Assembly (NCBI GenBank): GCA_017854535.1
Contig: JAFMHL010000005.1
Location: forward strand, 1-64,000
Source of the DNA: Nitratireductor sp.
GTDB lineage: Bacteria > Pseudomonadota > Alphaproteobacteria > Rhizobiales > Rhizobiaceae
Direction: 5' to 3'
DNA: 64,000 nt
Below the pieces are notes generated by a model. That model was given only the letters and a program-made list of their open reading frames with translations, was not told the origin of the DNA and ran no database searches. The translations under genes and the position numbers were made by a program. How positions within the stretch are numbered: position 1 is the first letter of the stretch; every line of letters begins with the position of its first letter. Positions 36,019-44,677 of this stretch are shown here, piece after piece.

Positions 36019-38501
36019 GCGCGCAATCTTTCATTGGCCGGATCCCATAGCGGTTTGTCTTCCTGAACAACCGCTTTGTATCGCTCACCGTAAATTTCGA
36101 CTTCCAATTCGGTGCCAGTAGCGGCCAGATCAATACGAACCACGCCCAAAGCGATAGAAGCATCAATTCTATGCCCCCATCCCCCGGAAGTCGTCTCGCC
36201 AACCACTTCACCTTTATGCCAAAGAGTAGACATGTAAGGCGCATCATGGTCGCCAGCATCAACAATCAGCGTCACAAAATGCTTGCGAATACCTTCCTGT
36301 CTTTCTTTTTCAAGGGCAGCCTTTCCTTTGAAGTCAGGTTTCGACCATTTTACAAAACGGCCCATACCGCCCTGCAAAATGGTATAATCCGTCGATAGAT
36401 CGCCTTTCCAGGCACGATAGCCTTTCTCAAGACGCAAAGAGTTCAGGGCATACATCCCGAATGGCTTCAATCCATGCTTTTGCCCCACATCGATCAAGAC
36501 ATCATAGGTTTCGCCAGCAACTTCATTGCGACAATGGATTTCCCAACCAAGTTCCCCTGCAAAAGATACACGGCAGAACATAACATCATGGGCATCAACT
36601 GTGCCGCGTTGAATTGATAGCCAAGGCAACGAAAGATCAGCAGAAGAACATTCTGCCAAGATGGCTCTTGAATGCGGACCGGTTAGAATGAAGGTGGTAT
36701 ATTTGGTCGTGTCATCAATAATAGTGATGCTGCCATCATCTGGTAAATGCCTCTCAAGCCACTCGCGGTCGTGCCATTGAGCCGTCGCCGCAGTGATACA
36801 AAGAACTCCCTCTTCTTCAATACGAGCCAGAGACATTTCCGTAACAATGCGACCTTTGTTATCTGCAAAATAACCAAGGCCCATTCGCCCAACTTTGGGA
36901 ACAGAACCCGTAATCAGGCTTTCAATCCATTCCACTGCTTTCTCACCGCGAACTGCAAAGCGCGAAAAGCCAGGAAGATCCAAAATGCCTGCCGCATCCT
37001 TGACTGCCAGGCACTCTTCTCTCACACGGTCAAACCAAGGACCTTTGCGCGCCCAAGTATGCGTGCCTGCCTCAGAAACATCATCGCCTTCTTGGGCAAA
37101 CCAATTGGCACGTTCCCAACCATTATAGGCACCAAAAACTGCACCGCTGGCTTTCAAGTTTTCATGAATTGGTGATAGTTTTTTGTCTCTTGCTGCAGGC
37201 CACTCATGGTGTGGAAAATGCATGGCATATTCGTTTCCATACACTTCCATACCTTTTTGATTGCAGTAATCCTGATCGCAATAATCCGTGAAACGGCGCG
37301 GGTCACATGACCACATATCCCATTCGGTCGCCCCTTCGGTGATCCACTCTGCGAGCACTTTACCAGCACCGCCAGCCTGACAAATGCCGAAAGTAAACAC
37401 GCAAGCCTCAAACGCATTAGGAACGCCAGGCATCGGGCCAATCAGCGGATTGCCGTCAGGTGTGTATGGAATAGGACCATTGATGACCTTGTTAACCCCA
37501 ACAGAGCCGAGCATGGGAACACGCGCCATAGCATCTTCGATATGCCACTCAATGCGCTCTAGGTCATCTGGATAAAGCTGGAAAGAAAAATCATCTGGCA
37601 TTGGATCATCAGGTGTCATCCAATGGCCTTTGCAATTACTTTCATAAGGTCCGAGGTTCAAACCGTATTTTTCCTGACGCAAATAATAGGAGGAATCGAC
37701 ATCTCTAAGCAGTGGCAGTTTTGCACCCTGCTCTTTCGACCATTTCTCGAGTTCAGGAATTTCATCCGTCAGCAAATATTGATGGCTCATCGTCATCATT
37801 GGCAGCATGCGACCTTTGCCGTCATGGGCGAAAGGACGGAACCATTCATTGACCCGTTGGGCATAATAGCCGGCAGCATTCACAACATATTCGCAGGTGA
37901 TATCGCCTTTTTCTGTTTCGACAATCCACATGCCATTTTCACGTCGAACGCCAGTGGCAGGACAAAAGCGAATAATCTTCTGGCCCATGTCACGAGCACC
38001 CTTTGCCAAGGCTTGAGTCAATTGAGCAGGATCAATATCGCCATCAGCGGGATCGTAAAGACCACCTGCAAGATCGTGCGTTTCAAGAAACGGATAGCGT
38101 TCTTTCAAATCACTGACCGCACACATTTCCATAGACATGCCCTGATAACGGCCCATACCAACTGCCCGCTCAAACTCCTCCATACGCTCTTTTGAATGCG
38201 CCAATCGCAGCGAACCAGTGACGTGATAGTTCATCGGATAGTCAACCAGAGTTCCAAGATCACGGTATAGTTCAGCGGAATAGCGCTGCATATTCATGAT
38301 CGACCATGACCCTGAAAATGTCGGGACATTACCCGCCGCATGCCAAGTGGAGCCAGCAGTCAGTTCATTTTTCTCTAGCAATACACAATCAGTCCAGCCC
38401 GCTTTAGCAAGATGATAGAGCGAAGAAGCCCCCACGGCTCCGCCGCCAATAATCACCACCCTTGCATGGGTTGGAATTGCTTTTTCTTCTGCTTTAGACA
38501 T
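36015..38501 (-). CDS. DMGDH/sarcosine dehydrogenase-type FAD oxidoreductase, third paralogue
   Basis: An 828-residue FAD plus GcvT enzyme. It has GGGAVG (about 19-24), His54 in STWHAAG, and the GcvT half with FSRFAVRGEKAVEWIESLI and FAGELGWEIHCRN. It is the first gene of the five-gene minus-strand operon. AAGG precedes the ATG. The region around MSHQYLLTDEIPELEKW is closer to the 809-residue paralogue at 0.5 kb than to the 822-residue one, so this operon probably combines oxidases with two different N-methyl substrates. The electron acceptor is probably ETF or oxygen; neither is visible. Confidence 0.88.
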   Translation of the reverse strand: MSKAEEKAIPTHARVVIIGGGAVGASSLYHLAKAGWTDCVLLEKNELTAGSTWHAAGNVPTFSGSWSIMNMQRYSAELYRDLGTLVDYPMNYHVTGSLRLAHSKERMEEFERAVGMGRYQGMSMEMCAVSDLKERYPFLETHDLAGGLYDPADGDIDPAQLTQALAKGARDMGQKIIRFCPATGVRRENGMWIVETEKGDITCEYVVNAAGYYAQRVNEWFRPFAHDGKGRMLPMMTMSHQYLLTDEIPELEKWSKEQGAKLPLLRDVDSSYYLRQEKYGLNLGPYESNCKGHWMTPDDPMPDDFSFQLYPDDLERIEWHIEDAMARVPMLGSVGVNKVINGPIPYTPDGNPLIGPMPGVPNAFEACVFTFGICQAGGAGKVLAEWITEGATEWDMWSCDPRRFTDYCDQDYCNQKGMEVYGNEYAMHFPHHEWPAARDKKLSPIHENLKASGAVFGAYNGWERANWFAQEGDDVSEAGTHTWARKGPWFDRVREECLAVKDAAGILDLPGFSRFAVRGEKAVEWIESLITGSVPKVGRMGLGYFADNKGRIVTEMSLARIEEEGVLCITAATAQWHDREWLERHLPDDGSITIIDDTTKYTTFILTGPHSRAILAECSSADLSLPWLSIQRGTVDAHDVMFCRVSFAGELGWEIHCRNEVAGETYDVLIDVGQKHGLKPFGMYALNSLRLEKGYRAWKGDLSTDYTILQGGMGRFVKWSKPDFKGKAALEKERQEGIRKHFVTLIVDAGDHDAPYMSTLWHKGEVVGETTSGGWGHRIDASIALGVVRIDLAATGTELEVEIYGERYKAVVQEDKPLWDPANERLRA

Positions 38502-38556
38502 ATCGGCTACCTTCTTGATTTGACTCTTTTTTCTATTGCAAGCACCTGCCTGCGGC

Positions 38557-39261
38557 TTAATAGATGGGTGGTGATATAATCCAGATCACCTCAGCCACAT
38601 CCTTCGAAATATTTCGCCACCCATAAGGCTGACGGTTAAATTGAAAACTATCGCCCTTACGCAGCAAATACACTGTTTCGCCGATGGTAAGCTCCAACTC
38701 GCCGGAAATAACATAACCCCCGTCTTGCGTGTCTCGCGGGGGCATGACATCGCGCTTGGCTCCGGGCGCAAAAACAGAGCGGATCATCTCGAACTCACCG
38801 CTAATATCAGGCGACAACAACTCTTCTTTAAGGCCATCTTCAATGGACCCCATTGTTGCTCTGGCGCCCGCACGTACAATCCAACCACGTTCATTTTCAG
38901 GCGCATCTTCATGGCGAAAGAAAAAGCTTACAGGTACCTTAAACAAAGTAGCTATGGATTTGAGATCAGGTATTGAAGGATCAGCCTGTCCACGCTCAAC
39001 CTGCGAGAGCCATCCAACAGAGCGCCCCAATGCATCGCATAGATCAGTCAATGTGAGCCCGCGAGCTTTTCGCAGAGAGCGGATATCTGCGCCCACATGG
39101 GTTTCAACAGCAGGTGATGGGATTTGAATAATCTCAGCGCTAGTTTCTTGCGCTGTAGAGGGTGTTAATGCGTTCTGAATACTGACAGAATCAATTTTGC
39201 TCTGGCCACGCGTTTGTTGACCAGAAACTTTCAATGATTTAGCCGAGCCCGCGTTGACCAA
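38557..39261 (-). CDS. XRE-cupin transcriptional regulator
   Basis: A regulator of about 234 residues. A Cro/CI-type helix-turn-helix (about 62-115: IRSLRKARGLTLTDLCDALGR, then GWLSQVERGQADPS) is followed by a C-terminal cupin (about 160-230, with GGYVISGELELTIG and GDSFQF). A 50-residue polar N-terminal extension precedes the HTH. The start is a TTG at 39261 preceded by GGGAGG. A TTG at 39276 overlaps that ribosome binding site and is unlikely. Homologues (PuuR-like) sense small amines or amino acids. It lies directly upstream of the demethylation operon on the same strand and is its likely regulator. A palindrome upstream may be its own operator. Confidence 0.85.
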   Translation of the reverse strand: MVNAGSAKSLKVSGQQTRGQSKIDSVSIQNALTPSTAQETSAEIIQIPSPAVETHVGADIRSLRKARGLTLTDLCDALGRSVGWLSQVERGQADPSIPDLKSIATLFKVPVSFFFRHEDAPENERGWIVRAGARATMGSIEDGLKEELLSPDISGEFEMIRSVFAPGAKRDVMPPRDTQDGGYVISGELELTIGETVYLLRKGDSFQFNRQPYGWRNISKDVAEVIWIISPPIY

Positions 39262-39334
39262 TATTTCCTCCCACAAAAATCATTCACACTGACATCTCCA
39301 CAGACAATGCCAAAAAATGAAATTCGAAGAGATA

Positions 39335-39352
39335 TTTTCATTAATATGAAAA
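39335..39352. promoter_or_regulatory. Candidate operator upstream of the XRE-cupin gene
   Basis: Perfect inverted repeat TTTTCAT (39335-39341), spacer TAAT, ATGAAAA (39346-39352), 74 bases upstream of the regulator start in an AT-rich region. Autoregulation is inferred. Confidence 0.45.
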
Positions 39353-39397
39353 ATTAGCAAGCATATTTTATATTGAAAGATAGACTGAACTGGAAGT

Positions 39398-40672
39398 CTA
39401 ACTACCGACCAGCCCACGTTCTTGCGCAGCCTTGAGATAATCACCTTCAGCCGCTGCCAAAGCCGCAGCAGCAGCTTTTTTACCTTCCATGAATTCTTTG
39501 ATTTGCGGCCCTAAGGCACGGCGCAAAAGATCTGTCGCCTCACTGGCTGGATAATGCATGATGCCCTGCCCGCCATCTTTATCGACTTCAGCAAGCAGTT
39601 GCTTCGTCAAACGCCCGGGAAAATAATCTTTCACAAGCCAAAAGGCCTTATCGCGGTTTTGGGCCAGCATATCACTGTCTAGCCCCTCAAGTGCGGTCCT
39701 AAAAGCAGCCTCAGCCTGTTCATTTGTTGCGCTCACAGGTATTGCAAATCCGTCCCACCAAAGTGTCGAAGCAGGCTTCCCACCTGAAGTTATTGCAGGC
39801 GCAGGCAAGGCTCCCATTTTCCCCGCAACACGGCTGACAGCTGGGTTTTCCAAGGGACCAAGACTGGACACCCACAAGACAGACATTGGCGCGCGAAACT
39901 TCAACAAGTCATCCAAGGCCTTTGCGGCATCGGCTTCCAAATATTCCTCTGGCAAATAAGAAGCAAGTTTTTTCATGCGCTCCAATGTGGCTTCGCCAAT
40001 CGCACCGGAAATACATGGTTTGTTTTCGCTATCAAGCCATTTTCCGCCACTGGCTAAAAATTGATCGACAAACTCCTGGGTCAAATTCCATCCAGACTTG
40101 AAAGCCAAAGTCAGCGAATGGGTATAAAGTTGCGACCCTTTCAACCTATCTGCCGAGGCAAATAATTCATCATAAATTTTCGGAACAACGATGTTTTCTT
40201 GAGCATACAGGTCGCTATGAACAACCAATGCTCTTGTATTTGCAGCGATGGCTATTGCCACCACTTTACCGTCAATACGTATCAATTGCCGTTCAGCAAG
40301 TTTATCTTTGTATTTCTCAACCAATTCATCGATCGGTCGCAAAAGCTTTTGCTGGTTCAGGCGATACAAACTTGCATTGGAAACACCAACCAAGGCACCC
40401 AAGTTTTTGTCGGGGCTAGCCGAATCAGGCGCTACCGTCGCCGCATCGAAATCAAAAACGGCATTCACATTGCCACATTGCCTCATTTCATCTGCAACAG
40501 CCCACCAAATCGGATAATCCGGCAAGTGCATTTCCAATTCAGCATTATTTGGCGTCAGGCACGCTGCATGCAATTGCTGAGGGATCCCAAAAACAATCAG
40601 CGCGGTAAGCGCAGCAGCGAACATATTCAATTTTCCTTTTGCAATCACAAAACCACACCTTCTAAAATTCAT
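39398..40672 (-). CDS. ABC-type extracellular solute-binding protein, orphan
   Basis: About 424 residues from ATG 40672. Basic residues (RR, KGK) precede a hydrophobic signal peptide that ends near LHAACLT. The mature protein resembles family 1 (sugar/polyol-type) solute-binding proteins (YRLNQQKLLRPIDELVEKY, STLWWDGFAIPVSATNEQ). No permease or ATPase gene is next to it. A TTG at 40705 is a less likely start, and ATG 40624 would remove the basic end of the signal peptide. Because it neighbours the XRE-cupin gene and the methylamine operon, it might bind an amine or osmolyte, but this is only positional inference. Confidence 0.7.
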   Translation of the reverse strand: MNFRRCGFVIAKGKLNMFAAALTALIVFGIPQQLHAACLTPNNAELEMHLPDYPIWWAVADEMRQCGNVNAVFDFDAATVAPDSASPDKNLGALVGVSNASLYRLNQQKLLRPIDELVEKYKDKLAERQLIRIDGKVVAIAIAANTRALVVHSDLYAQENIVVPKIYDELFASADRLKGSQLYTHSLTLAFKSGWNLTQEFVDQFLASGGKWLDSENKPCISGAIGEATLERMKKLASYLPEEYLEADAAKALDDLLKFRAPMSVLWVSSLGPLENPAVSRVAGKMGALPAPAITSGGKPASTLWWDGFAIPVSATNEQAEAAFRTALEGLDSDMLAQNRDKAFWLVKDYFPGRLTKQLLAEVDKDGGQGIMHYPASEATDLLRRALGPQIKEFMEGKKAAAAALAAAEGDYLKAAQERGLVGS

Positions 40673-40976
40673 GCCCAAGCAACAACATTCATTCCTAAGC
40701 CACAAATTGTTTTGTTTCCAGCCTTATAAGAAGCATTATACTGGTAAACCTATAGACAATTAGCCAATTCGAAGATAAACACCGCCCGAGCATTTCTGGC
40801 AATTCTACGCTTTTTCTGGTGGTGGATTGATCCGGGCCTATTTTTTACGTTGAAATCGCGAGCCAAAACTGGTTTGCAGGTATCGAGGGCAAAAAGGGCC
40901 AATTGGCCTGCCAAATGATTCTGCTATCAAGCCCCAAAGGGTTGGGTTGCAGAACTTGATAATAAAAGGACATAAA
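40673..40976. other. Divergent intergenic region before acpXL
   Basis: About 300 bases with no gene. It contains AT-rich promoter-like stretches on the minus side, a perfect 12-bp palindrome GGCCAATTGGCC at 40897-40908, and the acpXL ribosome binding site AAAGGA just before the GTG. I see no riboswitch signature. Confidence 0.5.
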
Positions 40977-41252
40977 GTGAGCACTTTTGACAAAGTAGCC
41001 GATATCATTTCGGAAACAAGTGAAATTCCACGCGAAGAAATCACACCTGATAGCCATACCATTGATGACCTTGGCATCGATAGCCTTGATTTTCTTGATA
41101 TCGTATTTGCGGTAGACAAAGAATTCGGCATTAAAATTCCTTTGGAAACTTGGACACAGGAAGTGAACGATGGCAAAGCTTCAACCGAAGAATACTTCGT
41201 CATGAAAAACCTGGTTGCCAAAATCGATGAATTGGTTGCTGCAAAGGCATAA
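40977..41252 (+). CDS. acpXL: Acyl carrier protein AcpXL for very-long-chain fatty acid
   Basis: A 91-residue specialised acyl carrier protein that carries the growing C28-type hydroxy fatty acid for lipid A in rhizobia and relatives. The phosphopantetheine serine is in [22 protein letters not shown] at the start and [16 protein letters not shown] at the end are hallmark AcpXL segments. The start is a GTG at 40977 with AGGA 6 bases upstream; an ATG at 40947 would add ten residues not found in the family. It heads the lipid A acyl cluster and is followed by a terminator-like hairpin, which would allow high ACP expression relative to the enzymes. Confidence 0.93.
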   Translation: MSTFDKVADIISETSEIPREEITPDSHTIDDLGIDSLDFLDIVFAVDKEFGIKIPLETWTQEVNDGKASTEEYFVMKNLVAKIDELVAAKA

Positions 41253-41326
41253 TTGCCAAAGCTACTTGCTTATTGTGCTGCAAGAGAGGTTCATCCTCAG
41301 CGCAAAAATGCATTTCAAACCTCTTT

Positions 41327-41349
41327 CAGGCCCCCATGGGGCCTGTTTT
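41327..41349 (+). terminator. Hairpin between acpXL and fabZ-like gene
   Basis: Perfect stem CAGGCCCC (41327-41334) / GGGGCCTG (41338-41345), 3-base loop, TTTTG tail. It probably terminates most acpXL transcripts. Confidence 0.8.
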
Positions 41350-41456
41350 GTTGATTAGCCTATGGTTCCGTGTTGATTTAGTCTTACTGAATATTGGGAT
41401 GACGACTCCAATTGACGGCTTGTTACGGCCACTTATAAACCACCAAGGAGAGTAAA

Positions 41457-41912
41457 ATGCAGCTTGAATATTTTCAGATGATTGATCGCATTGTTGAAGT
41501 TGATCTTGAAAAGAAAATCATGCGTGCAAACTCAATTGTTCCTGACCAAAGCACCGTTTTTGAAGGCCACTTTCCAGGTCATCCCTTGGTTCCAGGCGTA
41601 TTAATGATTGAAACCATGGCACAGTGTTCTGGCATTTTAATCATGCATACCATCGACTTCACCAAAATCCCTTTGCTGGCTGGGGTCAAAGAAGGCAAGT
41701 TGCGTGACTTTGTTGGTCCAAAAACCGAACTCGAAATCAAAGCTGAAATTGAACATGAAGGCTCAGGCTTTGCCGTTACCCGTGCCGAAATCCGTTCTGG
41801 CGGCAAACGCGTTGCCAATGCTCAATTGACCTTTACCATCAGACCCTTCCCCAATCCGGAATTACAAACACTTATCAAGGGTCAGGTTGCTGACATGAAA
41901 ATCAAAACTTGA
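41457..41912 (+). CDS. fabZXL: 3-hydroxyacyl-ACP dehydratase, FabZ type, of the VLCFA cluster
   Basis: A 151-residue single hot-dog dehydratase. The catalytic histidine lies in EGHFPGHPLVPGVLMIETMAQ, with the conserved glutamate in the same stretch. It dehydrates 3-hydroxyacyl groups on AcpXL during elongation of the very-long-chain fatty acid. AAGGAGAG lies just before the ATG. The order acpXL-fabZ-fabF-fabF-adh-lpxXL is the same as in rhizobia. Confidence 0.9.
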   Translation: MQLEYFQMIDRIVEVDLEKKIMRANSIVPDQSTVFEGHFPGHPLVPGVLMIETMAQCSGILIMHTIDFTKIPLLAGVKEGKLRDFVGPKTELEIKAEIEHEGSGFAVTRAEIRSGGKRVANAQLTFTIRPFPNPELQTLIKGQVADMKIKT

Positions 41913-42093
41913 TTGAATGTGACCTCAGCTAAAAATGCTCAATTCCTTGATTATGCCTGATGCGTGGATTGAGCAGGAATTTGGAAAGCAAATGCCGCCC
42001 CCTTATTTTTGGGGTGTTTTTATTTATGCGGATTGATAGTACAAGAGTTACGAATTTGATCACGCCCTGAAATCAGGCAATTTTGGAAGACAG

Positions 42094-43299
42094 ATGACAA
42101 CGAATACAAAAGAAGTTTGGATCACCGGTATCGGCATGGTTTCGTCCATTGGTGAAGGCGCTCAAACTCATTGGGCCGCATTGAGCGAAGCAGAAAACCC
42201 AAAACCCGTTATAGATACAGATAAATTCAAACCTTATGCTGTCCATCCTTTGCCGGAAATGGATTGGGCGCTGCAAATGCCTCGCAAAGACCAACGCCAG
42301 ATGGAAAATTGGCAGCGCCTTGGCGTTTACGCGGCCGGGTTAGCCTTGGATGATGCTGGCATCAAAGACAATGAAGAGCTTGTTTCATCTATGGATTTGG
42401 TAGTCTGCGCAGGTGGCGGTGAACGCGATCTGGTAACAGATGAAAATATCTTGAAAGAAGCCAAAAGCCGTAATGACCGGGACTTGATTTTGAATGAACG
42501 CCTTCCTCAGGATTTGCGTCCTACTCTTTTCTTGGCACAGCTTTCAAATCTGATGGCCGGAAACATTTCGATTGTTCACAAAGTTACAGGCTCTTCGCGC
42601 ACTTATATGGGCGAAGAAAGTGCCGGAATCACCGCTGTTCGCGATGCTGTTGCACGGATATCCAATGGCCAAAGCACCCATTTGCTGGTAGGCGGCGCAT
42701 ATAATGCTGAGCGTCCCGATCTATTCTTGAATTTGGAGCTCGGCCATTATCTCGCACAAGACAATAGCGCGCCCGTTTGGGAGCGTCAGGAAAAGGATGG
42801 TGGCGTAATTCCAGGTTCTGCAGGTGTATTCCTTGTCTTGGAATCAGCTGATCATGCAAAAGCGCGCGGCGCTAAAGCCTATGCAAAGCTTGGCGCTGTA
42901 GCCTCTGACCTTGGCCCTCGTGATATGGACAATACCAAAGACCGTTTAAACACGATGATGAGCGAATTAGCACTTGAGCCTTCTTCAAGCCTTGCTGTAA
43001 TTACTGGTTGCACTGGCTATAAAGGCATTACAGAATGGGAATATGGCGCCATTCAGGGAAAGCTTGGCATGGAAGTGCCAATTAGAGCTTACACTTCCAT
43101 GATCGGTAATCCGATGGAAGCAAATTTCCCTTTCGCTATAGCGCTGGCCGCTTTAGCACTGCACAAAAATGGTTTCTATCCGACCTTTGAAAAAGCTGAA
43201 AAGCCGGTCAAAATCAATCCTACATCTGTGATGGTTTCCACAAGCGGCCATTATCGCGGCGAAGGCATTGCCCTTGTCGAAAAAATTTCCTGCAAATGA
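42094..43299 (+). CDS. fabF2XL: FabF-like protein lacking the catalytic triad (chain-length-factor-like)
   Basis: 401 residues with a thiolase/ketosynthase fold (WITGIGMVSSIGEG, GVIPGSAGVFLVLESADHA, SMIGNPMEANF). The three catalytic positions are changed. At the position of the active-site cysteine it has Glu (GEESAG, about 174-175). The first histidine region HGT reads GCTGYKG (about 305-311). The second histidine is Asn339. This is the pattern of chain-length factors in type II polyketide systems, which pair with an active ketosynthase. The next gene encodes one with an intact triad. Both are required by context for long-chain acyl-AcpXL synthesis; the partner role is inferred. The ATG follows GGAAGA. 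Confidence 0.85.
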   Translation: MTTNTKEVWITGIGMVSSIGEGAQTHWAALSEAENPKPVIDTDKFKPYAVHPLPEMDWALQMPRKDQRQMENWQRLGVYAAGLALDDAGIKDNEELVSSMDLVVCAGGGERDLVTDENILKEAKSRNDRDLILNERLPQDLRPTLFLAQLSNLMAGNISIVHKVTGSSRTYMGEESAGITAVRDAVARISNGQSTHLLVGGAYNAERPDLFLNLELGHYLAQDNSAPVWERQEKDGGVIPGSAGVFLVLESADHAKARGAKAYAKLGAVASDLGPRDMDNTKDRLNTMMSELALEPSSSLAVITGCTGYKGITEWEYGAIQGKLGMEVPIRAYTSMIGNPMEANFPFAIALAALALHKNGFYPTFEKAEKPVKINPTSVMVSTSGHYRGEGIALVEKISCK

Positions 43300-43308
43300 G
43301 GTCCTTAC

Positions 43309-44586
43309 ATGTCTAATTCTTATACAGATCACAAAGGCCGCCCTATTGTAGTCGTAACTGGCATGGGTGTAGTCACCTCATTGGGTAAAGGTAAAGCCGA
43401 CAACTGGAGCGCCCTTACTGCAGGCAAATCCGGCATCAAAAAAGTCGAACGTTTCCCGATTGATGGTTTAAATACCATTATCGCCGGAACAGTAGATTTC
43501 ATGGATTCTGAAGAAGTATCTGCTCCTGCAATCTCTTATGCCATGGCAGACTCAACTGCTGGCGAAGCATTAGAAGAAGCCGGATTTGGGACAGATGGTT
43601 TTCCTGGCCCCCTCTTCTTTGCAGCGCCTCCTGTCGAACTTGAATGGCAGCACCGCTTCACACTTATGGAAGAAAATCCGGTCGAAAACCCTGGCTATGA
43701 AGCTATTTTGCAAGCTGCCCGCGCAAAAAAGCACGAAAATATGCATTCGCTCGTTCAATTGGGCACGATTGCCTATCGTATTGCTGAAAAATACCGCACC
43801 AAAGGCCTGCCGATTTCATTGTCGACCGCCTGTGCATCAGGCGCAACTGCAATCCAGCAAGGCATGGAATCAATCCGTCGCGGCGAATCAAAAGCAGCCC
43901 TTTGCGTTGCTTCTGACGGTTCGGTAACGGCTGAAGGCCTTATCCGGTTTTCACTTCTTTCAGCCCTTTCAACAAACAACGAAAAACCAACAGCTGCTTC
44001 GCGCCCGTTTTCGAAAGACCGCAATGGCTTCGTGATGGCCGAAGGTTCTGGCGCATTGGTACTCGAATCGCTTGAGCATGCAGTTGGCCGTGGCGCGAAC
44101 ATTATTGGCGTGTTGCGCGGGGTTGGCGAGAAAGCAGACTTCTTCCACCGAACCCGTTCAAGCCCTGATGGGAAACCTGCGATAACCACCATCCATCAGG
44201 CAATTGAGGATGCAGGCATAACCACCGCAGATATCGATTATATCAACGCCCATGGCACATCGACCCCTGAAAACGACCGTATGGAGTATAATTCGCTCAA
44301 AGCAGTGTTCGGCGAAGCAATCCACAAAGTTCCTATATCTTCCAATAAATCCATGATTGGCCACACTTTGACCGCGGGCGGCGCTGTTGAAGCCGTGTTT
44401 TCGTTCCTGACAATGAAAGACGGCATTATCCCGCCAACGATCAATTACGACACGCCAGATCCTGATATTCCGCTTGATGTGGTTCCAAATGTGAAACGGG
44501 AAGCGAATGTGCGAAATGTGCTTTCAAACTCGTTTGGCTTTGGTGGACAAAACGCCTGTCTTGTATTTGGCCGCGACGTGGCTTAA
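43309..44586 (+). CDS. fabF1XL: Beta-ketoacyl-ACP synthase II type, catalytic subunit of the VLCFA cluster
   Basis: A 425-residue ketosynthase with an intact catalytic triad: Cys175 in STACASGAT, His315 in NAHGTSTP, His352 in SMIGHTLTAGG. It also has the C-terminal NSFGFGGQNA loop. It extends acyl-AcpXL chains by malonyl-ACP condensation. It starts 9 bases after the triad-less FabF-like gene, consistent with a heterodimer. Confidence 0.92.
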   Translation: MSNSYTDHKGRPIVVVTGMGVVTSLGKGKADNWSALTAGKSGIKKVERFPIDGLNTIIAGTVDFMDSEEVSAPAISYAMADSTAGEALEEAGFGTDGFPGPLFFAAPPVELEWQHRFTLMEENPVENPGYEAILQAARAKKHENMHSLVQLGTIAYRIAEKYRTKGLPISLSTACASGATAIQQGMESIRRGESKAALCVASDGSVTAEGLIRFSLLSALSTNNEKPTAASRPFSKDRNGFVMAEGSGALVLESLEHAVGRGANIIGVLRGVGEKADFFHRTRSSPDGKPAITTIHQAIEDAGITTADIDYINAHGTSTPENDRMEYNSLKAVFGEAIHKVPISSNKSMIGHTLTAGGAVEAVFSFLTMKDGIIPPTINYDTPDPDIPLDVVPNVKREANVRNVLSNSFGFGGQNACLVFGRDVA

Positions 44587-44677
44587 CGAAGACCTATCCG
44601 CGGGAAAGTCGGTGAGATGTCCATGAGACAATCACCATGTTCCCTATTTTTATCATTCTGTTACAGGAGAGAAAGCA

